Assembly (NCBI RefSeq): GCF_900105905.1
Contig: NZ_FNSV01000005.1
Coordinates: 2,666,001-2,730,000 of the forward strand
DNA from: Rhodococcus koreensis
Lineage (GTDB): Bacteria; Actinomycetota; Actinomycetes; Mycobacteriales; Mycobacteriaceae
Direction: 5' to 3'
Length of the DNA stretch: 64,000 nucleotides
A program made the translations under genes and the position numbers. The notes beneath the pieces are model-generated. The model was not told the origin of the DNA. It made no database searches and saw nothing but the letters and a program-made list of their open reading frames with translations. This document shows, piece after piece, positions 1 to 8,378 of the stretch. The first letter of the stretch is position 1, and each line of letters begins with the position of its first letter.

Positions 1-803
1 AACTCGGCCTGACGCATCGTGCGGGCACCGAGCGCCAGCAGACCCGCGACGGGGACGACGGCCTGGCACAGCCCGGTGCGCTCGAGTTCGCCCGCGAACC
101 GGGACGCCACCTCCTTCGCGGACATCATGGCGTCCAGGCGTCCGGCCCCCACCTCGTCGGCCCGCGACACGACCCCGACCACACCGAGCGGTCCCGATTC
201 GTCGCCGACGTGGTCGCCGATCTGACCGAGGAACTGGACGTCGGTCGCGTTGAGGGTGCGCAGCAGGTAGACCACGGCGTCGGCGCCGGACGCCTCGTTG
301 TCCGGGGTGAGCATCTCGAGCGTGCGGGCCGAGACGTCCCGCGACAGCGAGGACGTGCCCGGGGTGTCGATGATCGTGGTGTGCGCCAGCGCGGACGACG
401 GCCACTCCACGTCGAGGCGGTCCACCTGATCGGCGGTGAGGTGACCGAGGTCGAACGTGAGATGTCCGTCCCGGCGCAGCACCGGGACGTTCGCCGAACG
501 CTGACCGCCGGTGCCCGGGTCCGGCTGGTACCAGGCCGTCACGGTCGGCGTCGACCCACTGCGATACCAGGTGACGACGCGGGTGCACTCGGTCGCGTCG
601 GTGGGCGCGATGTCCTGCCCCACCAGGGAATTGAGCAGAGTGGACTTGCCGGCCTTCAGCGAACCGGCCAGGGCCACCCGCAGCGGTTGTTCCAGTCGCC
701 GGGCGCATTCGGTCAGCTGATCCCGGATCTCGGGGCGGCCGGCGTACAACTGCCGGGCCGAGGCGATGAGTGCCCGGGCTTCCTGGAGCGGAGCGGCGGT
801 CAT
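1..803 (-). CDS. iniC: IniC-like dynamin-family GTPase (partial, C-terminus beyond window)
   Basis: The gene reads leftward from an ATG at 803 and runs off the window edge, so about 267 residues are visible. A P-loop GSLKAGKS lies at about residues 47-54, followed by a switch-like TDATECTR segment, DTPG (G3) and a VSRAD (G4-like) motif. These place it in the dynamin-like GTPase family of mycobacterial IniC. Its ATG overlaps the stop of the upstream gene (ATGA), which indicates translational coupling to iniA. It is closely similar to the protein at 26850-28298, which shows the likely full length of about 480 residues. By analogy with IniA it should act at the inner face of the plasma membrane in envelope-stress remodelling; that role is inferred. 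Confidence 0.9.
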   Translation of the reverse strand, partial: MTAAPLQEARALIASARQLYAGRPEIRDQLTECARRLEQPLRVALAGSLKAGKSTLLNSLVGQDIAPTDATECTRVVTWYRSGSTPTVTAWYQPDPGTGGQRSANVPVLRRDGHLTFDLGHLTADQVDRLDVEWPSSALAHTTIIDTPGTSSLSRDVSARTLEMLTPDNEASGADAVVYLLRTLNATDVQFLGQIGDHVGDESGPLGVVGVVSRADEVGAGRLDAMMSAKEVASRFAGELERTGLCQAVVPVAGLLALGARTMRQAE

Positions 804-2644
804 GCCGTGACCGCTCCCGCATCGCCTGCGACGAGTTGCGCGGCCTGCTGTTTCAGCTCGGAGGCGACGTGCAGATCCTTCTCGAGTTGCGCGATGCGGC
901 GGGTCCGCTCGGTGGACTCGAGGTTCGCCGCCTCCTGCGCGGCCCGCAGCGACTCGTTGATCGACCGCAGCGCCTGCTCGGCGATCGCGGTGAAGTGGTC
1001 GCGCAGCAACCGTTGGATCGACCGGAGCCGATCCTTCGACTCCTTGCCCACCTGGAAGCTGGCGTCGTCCGCGAACCGGCGGATCGCGGTCTTCGCCTCC
1101 GCCCGCCGCTTCAGGATCCGGCTCTCCCGGTCTTCCCGGTATGCCTTGGTGCCCAGCAGGACTCCCGCGCCGATCGAGATCGGATTGACCAGGGCCATCC
1201 CCATCATGGTGGTGATCAGACCGAACATGAGGACGCCGCCGTAGGAGCCGCGCATCCCGACGAGGACCTTCTGCGTGATGCCGATGCGTCCGGCCTCGAG
1301 GTCGGCGAGCGACGCCACCGGTTCGAGGACGCCGTCCACGTTCGCGACGTCCAGGTGCGGCAGTTCGACGGCACCCGTCTCCGCGAAGTGCTGCGCCACC
1401 ACCTCGGCCAGCCACAGCGCGCGGTCGTGGGCCCAGACGAAGTTGTCGCCGATCGCGGTGGCGAATTCCTGCTCGAGCCACTGGCCCAGCGCGTCCCAGT
1501 CCTTGCCGGGATCGCCCTCGTCCACCGTCTCCTCCGCCTCCCGGGTGACGCGGCGCAACCGGTCCCGGAGGTCGTGGTCGATGTCCGCGGCCAGGTCGGC
1601 GATGCCGTCGCCGAGCGTCTGCTGCCACAGCGACGTCTTCTTGTGCAGTTCCTCGGCGGCCGCCTTGGCCTTCTGCAGTTCCGCGACCGCGGCGACACCC
1701 TTCGCCGGATCACGCAGGGCGGCAAGCTCACTGCCGATCCCCAGGGTCAGATGCTCGGCGGCGGAGGACACGTCCAGCGACACGGCCCGGCGGGTGTTCG
1801 CCTCCGCACGCGCCACCACCCGGTCGCGAAGGAACGCGTACAGCTCGACGAAACCGGATTCGGTGTTGAGTTCCTCGTCCTGCAGTCGCAGCGCGTGCGA
1901 ACGCAGCACCGAGGAGATCGGGATCAGGGGAACGTCCAGACCTGCGCGCGCGAGATGCCCGCGATCCGCCTCGACGATCTCGCGCCAGTGCGGGTACAGG
2001 TCGGTCTTGCTGATCAGGCAGGCCACCGACGGGCACAGGCTCGTGACCTGGCGGATGAAACCGAGCTCCGGCTCGGTGAATTCCTGGCTGGCGTCCGACA
2101 GGACGAACACGGCGTCCGACGCCGGAATCAGTCCGAGCGTGCTCGCGGCGTGCGGGTTGCCTGCACCGCCCACCCCGGGGGTGTCGACGAGGACCAGCCC
2201 GTCGGCGAGCAGCGGGCTCGGGACGTTGACCTCGACGCGCAGCACCTCCCGGCCCCCGGCGCGGGGTGAGGCCGGGGTGATGCCGTTCAGCTCGTCGAGT
2301 GGCAGCGGCACCCGGATCGGGTCGGCTCCCGGATCGGCGAGCACCAGTTCCGCCGACGCCGTCTCCGCGTTCTGGACGACGGTGGGGATCGCCGTGGTCT
2401 CGTCGTCGCCCACCGAGCACACGGTGAGATTGAGAAGCGAATTCACGAACTGGCTCTTGCCCTGCTTCAGCGGCCCGACCACCACGATCCGCATCCGCGG
2501 ATCCTGCACCCGGCCCCGGGCGGAATCCAGGCGCTGGGCCAGGTCGCCGCGACCGAACCGCTTCGCCACGTCCAGGGCCTGCTCGAGCAGCGCCGTCATC
2601 GACTGGGATCGGGCTGGACTCTTCTCGGCGGCTGCACTGTCCAT
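800..2644 (-). CDS. iniA: IniA-like dynamin-family GTPase
   Basis: This is a 614-residue protein, close to the 640 residues of M. tuberculosis IniA. It has P-loop GPLKQGKS at 57-64, DTPG at 154-157 and SKTD at 212-215, so all GTPase motifs are intact. A long helical region follows, with a hydrophobic hairpin near residue 480 (MRGSYGGVLMFGLITT, then an NPISIGAG segment) that should insert in the membrane. IniA proteins are bacterial dynamins that hydrolyse GTP and remodel membranes, and they are induced by cell-wall drugs in mycobacteria. It lies between iniB and iniC and shares an ATGA overlap with iniC. The ATG at 2644 was chosen; an in-frame ATG at 2599 (MTALLEQ) is the alternative. Confidence 0.92.
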   Translation of the reverse strand: MDSAAAEKSPARSQSMTALLEQALDVAKRFGRGDLAQRLDSARGRVQDPRMRIVVVGPLKQGKSQFVNSLLNLTVCSVGDDETTAIPTVVQNAETASAELVLADPGADPIRVPLPLDELNGITPASPRAGGREVLRVEVNVPSPLLADGLVLVDTPGVGGAGNPHAASTLGLIPASDAVFVLSDASQEFTEPELGFIRQVTSLCPSVACLISKTDLYPHWREIVEADRGHLARAGLDVPLIPISSVLRSHALRLQDEELNTESGFVELYAFLRDRVVARAEANTRRAVSLDVSSAAEHLTLGIGSELAALRDPAKGVAAVAELQKAKAAAEELHKKTSLWQQTLGDGIADLAADIDHDLRDRLRRVTREAEETVDEGDPGKDWDALGQWLEQEFATAIGDNFVWAHDRALWLAEVVAQHFAETGAVELPHLDVANVDGVLEPVASLADLEAGRIGITQKVLVGMRGSYGGVLMFGLITTMMGMALVNPISIGAGVLLGTKAYREDRESRILKRRAEAKTAIRRFADDASFQVGKESKDRLRSIQRLLRDHFTAIAEQALRSINESLRAAQEAANLESTERTRRIAQLEKDLHVASELKQQAAQLVAGDAGAVTA

Positions 2645-2717
2645 GAGCTTCGTTGACCCGCAATTCTTCCGACCTCGTGCGGGCACCTGTTCGGTGCCCC
2701 GACACCCGACTGTGAAA

Positions 2718-2748
2718 CAGCCCCGCACGCATAACGCGTCCGGGGCTG
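2718..2748. terminator. Hairpin between iniB and iniA (attenuator or terminator)
   Basis: An 8-bp stem CAGCCCCG/CGGGGCTG continues, after one mismatch, into a 4-bp inner stem ACGC/GCGT with a 5-nt loop. There is no long T-run on either side. It lies inside the iniB-iniA spacer, so it probably lowers read-through into iniA-iniC or stabilises the iniB message rather than ending the operon. Confidence 0.6.
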
Positions 2749-2812
2749 ATTTCGTTACATCGTACGGCGGTCCCGGCCGCCCCGTCTGGGGGATGCCGGA
2801 ACCGCCGGCTCA

Positions 2813-5800
2813 TCACGGCTCGAGGTGATCGACCACGCCCGTGACGTCGTGCGAGAGGTCCACCGAGGAGTCGGTGTCACCGAACAGCGAACCGTCGGTG
2901 TCGGCGTGCAGGCCCGAGTCGGCGCCGAACGCGTTGTCCGCGTCGATCGACGACCAGGTGTCGGCCCCGGTGTCGACGGCACCGCCCAGGGTGGATCCGA
3001 GGCCGCCGGCGATCGAACCGGTGGTGTCGACGACGGCGCCGCCGACCGCTCCGAGGTCCGCGGAACCGTCCGCGGCGGCGGAACCGCCTGCGGAAGCGCC
3101 ACCCGCGACCGATCCGCCGGCGGACGCTGCGCCGTCGAGGGCGCCGCCCACTGCCGCTCCGCCGTCGACCGCTCCACCGACGGCACCGTCGAGGGCGCCG
3201 CCGACCGAGGTGCCGAGCGATCCGAGACCGCCCACGCCACCGGACAGTCCGGCGCCGAGATCGGCGGCCGCGTCGGTGGTGGCGTCCAGGCCCCCGGTCA
3301 GACCGGCGGTGGCGTCGACGGCGCTGTCCACGCTGCCTTCCAGTCCGCCGGCCACGTCACCGCCGATTCCGGCAGCGGCGTCCACGGTGCCGCCGAGGCT
3401 TCCGCCGACGTTCGCCGCCGTGTCCAGGGCGCCACCGAGGCTTCCGCCCAGGTTGGCCGCCGTGTCGAGGGCACCGCCGAGGTTCGCGTCCAGGCTCGCA
3501 CCGGCGTCGGCGACCGCGCCGACCGAGGCGCCTGCCTCACCGACCGCATCGACGGCACCGCCGACGCTGCCGGTCAGTGCGGAGCCGAGGCCCGCACCGG
3601 TGTCGAAGATTCCACCCAGACCACCGGTGAGGCCGCTGGTCAGACCGGCGCCCAGGCCACCGGCCGTGTCCAGTCCGCCGACCAGGTTGGTTCCGAGGCT
3701 GCCGCCCAGGTCTGCGCCGGCGTCGGCAACCGCACCGACTCCCGCCGCGACACCGGCACCGATGCCGGCCGCTGCGTCCGCGCCGCCCGCCACACCGCCG
3801 CCGACGGCGCCGCCCACGTTGCCCGTGACGTCAGTGCCCACGTCGAGCAGCCCGCCCAGCGCGCCGTCGATGCCGCTCGTCAGGCCACCCGCGAGACCGG
3901 TGCCCGCGTCGAGCGCACCGTCCAGGGCGCCGCCAACACCGGCCGCGGCGTCGAGTCCGAGGTCGGCGTCCAGAGCGGAGTCGAGATCGAGCCCGCCACC
4001 GGCCTCCAGTGCCGTCTCCAGTGCGGAACCGAGGGTCGCGCTGAGGCCGCCGTCCGCGCCGAGGACGCCGCCGAGAGCGGTGCCCAGCGTGCTGCCGATG
4101 CTTCCCTCCGCGCCGAGGACGCTGTCGAGGTCGAGGGCGCCGCCGGTCTCGAGCGCACCGCCGAGCACACCGCCGAGGGCCGCGCCGAGATCGGCGCCCG
4201 CGGCGCCGCCGGCACCGAACGCACCGCCGAGCAGACCACCCAGGTCGGTCGCCCCGCCGAGGTCGACTCCGCCGTCCGCGCCGAGCACCGCGTCGAGCGC
4301 CGCGCCCAGGCCTGCAGTGGCGTCACCGTCGACACCGAGCACTCCGCCGAGCGCGCTGCTGATCGTGGTTCCCAGATCGGCACCGGTGTCGAGGACGCCG
4401 CCCAGCCCGAGGCCGCTCTCCAGTGCACCGCCCAGGACCGTGCCCAGGTTCGCGCCTGCGTCGCCGCCCAGACCGAAGGCACCGCTCAGTGCCGTGGTCA
4501 GCTCGGAAGTCAGTTCTCCGCCGAGGCCGAGATCGCCGCCGAGGCCGAGGTCCAGTCCGCCGTCCAGCAGGCCGCCCAGGTCGATGCCCGTCACGCCGCC
4601 GGCACCGAGCGCGGCGTCGAGAGTGCTGCCCAGTTGGGTGGCCAGGCCACCGTCCAGGCCGAGGGCGCCACCCAGGACCGTGCCGAGTGCGGCGTCCAGT
4701 CCCAGTCCGCTGCCGAGTGCACCGGACAGTGCGCCGCCGAGGCCGCCGTCCAGATCGAGGGCGCCGCCGAGCAGACCGCCCAGGGCTCCACCGAGGTCAC
4801 CGCTGACGTCGCCGCCGGCGCCGAGGACGCCGCCGAGGATGCCGCTCAGCGCGCCACCGAGGCCGCCGTCGGCACCGAGCACGGCACCGAGGTCGAGTCC
4901 GCCGCCGGCACCGAGCACCGCGTCCAGTGCGGTACCCAGACCGGCCGTAAGGTCGCCGCCGACTCCGAGTTCACCGCCGAGCAGCCCGCTCAGGGCACCG
5001 CCGAGGCTGCCGCCCGCACCGAGGATCGCGTCGAGGTCCAGTCCGCCGCCCAGGTCGGCGATCGAACCGAGCGTCGCGCCGAGCGCGCCACCGAGGTCTG
5101 CACCGAGGTCACCGCCCGCACCGAGGACACCGCCGAGCGCGCCACCGAGGACCGCGCCGAGGTCGGTGCCGAGGACTCCGCCGAGCGAACCGGCGACGTC
5201 GCCGAGCAGGTCACCGCCGAGCAGGCCTTCGAGGGTCGCGCCCAATCCGCCGCCCGCGCCGATCGCCGCGTCGAGGGCGCCGCCCAGCGTGCCACCGAGA
5301 CCGGCGTCCACACCGAGTACGCTGCCGAGGGTCGTTCCGAGCACGCCACCGAGGTCGAGGCCGGCACCGACTCCGGTGAGGATGTCGCCGTCCACGCTGC
5401 CACCGAGGTCGACGACGCTGGCGAGGGCGGCACCGAGAGCCGCACCCAGCTCGGCGCCCAGGTCGCCGCCGATCGACAGGGCCGGCGCGAGGATCCCGGT
5501 GAGACCACCGGCGACGTTGACCACCGGCAGGGCCGTGATCGCCGCGGTGAGGGTGGTGGCGAGCTGCGCGGTCAGGTCCGCGCCCAGCCCGAGCGCTCCT
5601 CCGAGGGCTCCGCTGATCGTGGCGCCGAGGTCGAGTGCACTGCCGAGCTCGAGGCCACCGGTGAGGGAGAGTGCCGCGTCGAGGGCTGCGCCCAGCGCGG
5701 CACCGAGCTGTGCACCGATCTCGCCGCCGATCTCCAGTGCGGCACCGAGCGCGGCGCTCAGGCCGGCCGCCAGTTCCGCGGCGAAGTCGAAGTCGCCGCC

Positions 5801-6178
5801 CAGGCCGGCACCCAGACCGAGGCCCGCGCCGGCTCCGAGACCGACCGCACCGCCGAGACCGCCGCCGAGACCGAGGCCGGCGCCCAGGCCGCCACCGAGA
5901 CCGCCACCGAGACCGCCGCCGACACCTGCGCCGATACCACCGGCGACGTCACCGGCGACGTCGGCACCGGCGTTGACGATCGCTGCCAGGTCGGCCCCGC
6001 TGCCCGCGAACAGTCCCGACTCCGCGACCAGCGGAGCGACGGAGACGATGTCCGCGTGGCTCACACCCTGCAGACCGGCAGCGCACAGAGCGTCGGTCGG
6101 GTTGGCGCAGTAGGCCGCCGCAGCCTGCTCGTCGCGAAGAAGGCCGAGGATGAAGTCGAGGACGGCGTTGGTAGCCAT
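2813..6178 (-). CDS. iniB: IniB-like Gly/Ala/Leu-rich repeat protein
   Basis: The protein has 1121 residues. The N-terminal 60 or so residues (from MATNAVLDFILGLLRDEQAA through a CANPTDAL-CAAGL stretch to VAPLVAESG) match the pattern of the mycobacterial IniB N-terminal domain. About 1000 residues of imperfect repeats follow, built from GALGGVLGAGGDLG-type units. The tail is acidic and less repetitive and ends in VVDHLEP. The start at 6178 is supported by AGGAGAG just upstream; an in-frame upstream extension lacks support. M. tuberculosis IniB has 479 residues, so this one is over twice as long. It heads the iniBAC operon. Its biochemical role is unknown; no classical signal peptide is evident, and a cell-envelope location is inferred from the family. 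Confidence 0.85.
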   Translation of the reverse strand: MATNAVLDFILGLLRDEQAAAAYCANPTDALCAAGLQGVSHADIVSVAPLVAESGLFAGSGADLAAIVNAGADVAGDVAGGIGAGVGGGLGGGLGGGLGAGLGLGGGLGGAVGLGAGAGLGLGAGLGGDFDFAAELAAGLSAALGAALEIGGEIGAQLGAALGAALDAALSLTGGLELGSALDLGATISGALGGALGLGADLTAQLATTLTAAITALPVVNVAGGLTGILAPALSIGGDLGAELGAALGAALASVVDLGGSVDGDILTGVGAGLDLGGVLGTTLGSVLGVDAGLGGTLGGALDAAIGAGGGLGATLEGLLGGDLLGDVAGSLGGVLGTDLGAVLGGALGGVLGAGGDLGADLGGALGATLGSIADLGGGLDLDAILGAGGSLGGALSGLLGGELGVGGDLTAGLGTALDAVLGAGGGLDLGAVLGADGGLGGALSGILGGVLGAGGDVSGDLGGALGGLLGGALDLDGGLGGALSGALGSGLGLDAALGTVLGGALGLDGGLATQLGSTLDAALGAGGVTGIDLGGLLDGGLDLGLGGDLGLGGELTSELTTALSGAFGLGGDAGANLGTVLGGALESGLGLGGVLDTGADLGTTISSALGGVLGVDGDATAGLGAALDAVLGADGGVDLGGATDLGGLLGGAFGAGGAAGADLGAALGGVLGGALETGGALDLDSVLGAEGSIGSTLGTALGGVLGADGGLSATLGSALETALEAGGGLDLDSALDADLGLDAAAGVGGALDGALDAGTGLAGGLTSGIDGALGGLLDVGTDVTGNVGGAVGGGVAGGADAAAGIGAGVAAGVGAVADAGADLGGSLGTNLVGGLDTAGGLGAGLTSGLTGGLGGIFDTGAGLGSALTGSVGGAVDAVGEAGASVGAVADAGASLDANLGGALDTAANLGGSLGGALDTAANVGGSLGGTVDAAAGIGGDVAGGLEGSVDSAVDATAGLTGGLDATTDAAADLGAGLSGGVGGLGSLGTSVGGALDGAVGGAVDGGAAVGGALDGAASAGGSVAGGASAGGSAAADGSADLGAVGGAVVDTTGSIAGGLGSTLGGAVDTGADTWSSIDADNAFGADSGLHADTDGSLFGDTDSSVDLSHDVTGVVDHLEP

Positions 6179-6536
6179 GGCAATCTCTCCTGTGGTCGAG
6201 GTTCGGGGAGTTCGGGTGGCCACCACAACTGCTGTGACGGCGAGTGAAATACACGTTATGGATCGGCGGCCCCCTTCCCAACGGGGCGGCGCCCCCTACT
6301 CGCGGACCCCGGTATCGGGGATCTCCCATCGGGGGTCGGGGCCTCGCCGTTAGGGGATGAGGGGGCATTAGGGGATCGGCCCCGTAACTGCCGTCGACCT
6401 GCGCATCGGCGTAACGAAACGGCCGCCGCACGCGACAATTCGAGTGACCACGACGGCCCCGGCCGTCACATACGACGGCGGCACCGTCCGCCTGACACAG
6501 GCGGCGTGACGCCCGCCCGGACCACAGGAGTGGAAC
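6179..6536. promoter_or_regulatory. Divergent promoter region iniB / Hsp70-like gene
   Basis: This 358-bp gene-free spacer must hold both divergent promoters. It contains two direct copies of TTAGGGGAT at 6350-6358 and 6368-6376, 18 bp apart. They sit within a stretch rich in GGGG/CCCC blocks, such as CCCCTAC near 6293 and CCCCGTAAC near 6381. The repeats are candidate sites for the regulator encoded at 8379. No -10 or -35 could be fixed with confidence. Confidence 0.5.
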
Positions 6537-8372
6537 ATGGCTGCAGCGCTCGGCATCGGTGTCGGATCGGTCAATACGGTGGCCGCCGTCGACACGGACG
6601 GGGCGAGCGTGACGGATGCCGCCGACCTCACCGTCCTGTCCCGCGCGAGTGTTCTGCACCTCTCCCCCGACCGCGCACCCGTACTCGGCGCCGACGGCGG
6701 CGAACCGGATGCGGTGACGGTGTCCGACTTCGCGAACCGCGTCGGCGACCCGGTCGGGATCCTCACCGACGACGGCTCGACCTACTCCGGCGAAGACCTC
6801 GTGGCCACCGCCGTGAGCTGCATCGTGCACGAGGCGGCATCCGGCAGGCACGGCCTCCCGGCCACCGTCGTCGCCCACCCGACCGTCTGGCCGCCGTACA
6901 CCGTCGGCGTCCTCGCCGACGCGCTCGAGCAGGCCGGCGTCGCGGACGCCACCCTCGTGTCGGAGGCGCAGGCGGTGATGACGTGGCTCGAACGGACCCG
7001 CGGCACCCTCGGCGACGCGTTGACCGTCATCTACGACCTCGGCGGCACCTCACTCGACATCACCCTGTTCCGTTCGGACGCACATGGCACGGAAACCGGG
7101 GTCCTCGGCAAGCCGGTGCGGTCCGAGGACTTCGGTGGCGCCCACTTCGACCACGCCGCCATGCAGTACGTCCTCGGCAACGTCGCCGACGAGTTCGGCG
7201 ACATCGACCCCTTCGCCCCCGACACCGTCGCCGCGCTGACCCGCCTGCGGACCCGGTGCACCGCGGCGAAGGAGGCACTGTCCTCCGACACCGAGGCCAC
7301 CATCGGCATCGAACTGCCCGGCATCTCCACCGACGTGCGGCTGGTGCGCTCGGAACTCGAAGACCTCATCCGCGAACCCCTCCAGGACTCGGTGACGCTG
7401 GTCCGCGAGAGCATCCACGCCGCAGGCCTCGAATCCAGCGACGTCACCCAGGTGGTACTCACCGGCGGCAGCGCCGCGATCCCGCTCGTCGCCGAACTTC
7501 TGTCCGCGGAACTGCGGGTTCCCGTCGTCGCGGCCGAACGTCCGGGCCACACCGCCGCCCTGGGTGCCGCGCTGCTCGCCGCCGACCGGGTTGCGGGGCG
7601 CGCCGCCGCCCCGACGATCGCGCGGATGCCGGTCGTCGTTCCCACCGCCGCGCCTGCCACGGCAGCGCCTGCCGCCGCCCCGGCCGTCGAGTCGGACGCC
7701 GACACCGTCGTCCTCGCCGCCCGGCCTCCCGCACCGAGACCCGTCGACCCCGCCCCCACCGGGATGTCGCGCAAGAAGAAGGCCGGGATCATCTCCGCAT
7801 CCGTCGCCGCCATCGCCCTGCTTGCTGCGGGCGGGCTGTCGCTCGGCACGGTCTTCGACGTCGCACCGGCGTCCAGTTCGGGTTCGACCTCCTCGCAGTC
7901 GTCGGGCACGTCGGCGGGCGCCGCCTCCACGTCCGGTGTTCCGGCGGAGGCCGCCGCGGCAGGCGCCGTCGCACCCGGCACCGAGGCTGCGGGTGTCGCC
8001 GCCGCAACCGGCGTCCCCGGCACCGCGGCCGGCGTCGCGACTCCGGTCGCCGCACCCGGCACCGTCCCACCCGGCACCGTCGCACCCGCCGCGGCCCCAC
8101 CGGCTGTCGCGGCGCCCGGCACGGCCCCGGCCCCCGCCGCTGCGGCGCCTGCCCCCGCACCCGCACCCGCACCGGCACCCGCCCCCGCGCCGGCACCTGC
8201 GCCCGCTCCGGCACCGAGCGTTCCGTCCGACGGCGGCGCCGCGATCGCCAACACCATCGTCGGCGGTGCCGGCGCGGTGGGTAACACCGTCAACGGCGTG
8301 GGCGACACGGTCGGCGGCGTCGTCGGCGGAGTCACCGGCCTGGTGCCCGGCGTCCTCGGCAACGGCGGATAG
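6537..8372 (+). CDS. Membrane-anchored Hsp70-like ATPase with Ala/Pro-rich tail
   Basis: The protein has 611 residues. The first 360 or so form an Hsp70/actin-fold nucleotide-binding domain: a degenerate phosphate-1 loop (LGIGVGSVNTVAAV), phosphate-2 (YDLGGTSLDIT) and an adenosine loop (VVLTGGSAAIPLV). There is no Hsp70 substrate-binding domain. A KKK stop-transfer and one transmembrane helix follow at about 412-436, then a 170-residue Ala/Pro/Gly-rich segment that should lie outside the membrane. The ATG at 6537 has an AGGAG site upstream. It is divergent from iniB and followed 6 bp later by the LuxR-type gene. The family assignment is firm. The function is unknown; an envelope-sensing or scaffolding role is inferred from the topology. 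Confidence 0.85.
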   Translation: MAAALGIGVGSVNTVAAVDTDGASVTDAADLTVLSRASVLHLSPDRAPVLGADGGEPDAVTVSDFANRVGDPVGILTDDGSTYSGEDLVATAVSCIVHEAASGRHGLPATVVAHPTVWPPYTVGVLADALEQAGVADATLVSEAQAVMTWLERTRGTLGDALTVIYDLGGTSLDITLFRSDAHGTETGVLGKPVRSEDFGGAHFDHAAMQYVLGNVADEFGDIDPFAPDTVAALTRLRTRCTAAKEALSSDTEATIGIELPGISTDVRLVRSELEDLIREPLQDSVTLVRESIHAAGLESSDVTQVVLTGGSAAIPLVAELLSAELRVPVVAAERPGHTAALGAALLAADRVAGRAAAPTIARMPVVVPTAAPATAAPAAAPAVESDADTVVLAARPPAPRPVDPAPTGMSRKKKAGIISASVAAIALLAAGGLSLGTVFDVAPASSSGSTSSQSSGTSAGAASTSGVPAEAAAAGAVAPGTEAAGVAAATGVPGTAAGVATPVAAPGTVPPGTVAPAAAPPAVAAPGTAPAPAAAAPAPAPAPAPAPAPAPAPAPAPAPSVPSDGGAAIANTIVGGAGAVGNTVNGVGDTVGGVVGGVTGLVPGVLGNGG

Positions 8373-8378
8373 GGCGAC

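Noticed and set aside
2825..6247. Full-length open frames of over 1000 codons on the plus strand across iniB
   Set aside because: They are antisense shadows produced by the GC-rich repeats; their products are compositionally absurd (Glu/Arg/Thr or Pro/Ser/Arg only), while the minus frame has a ribosome site and the IniB N-terminal domain.
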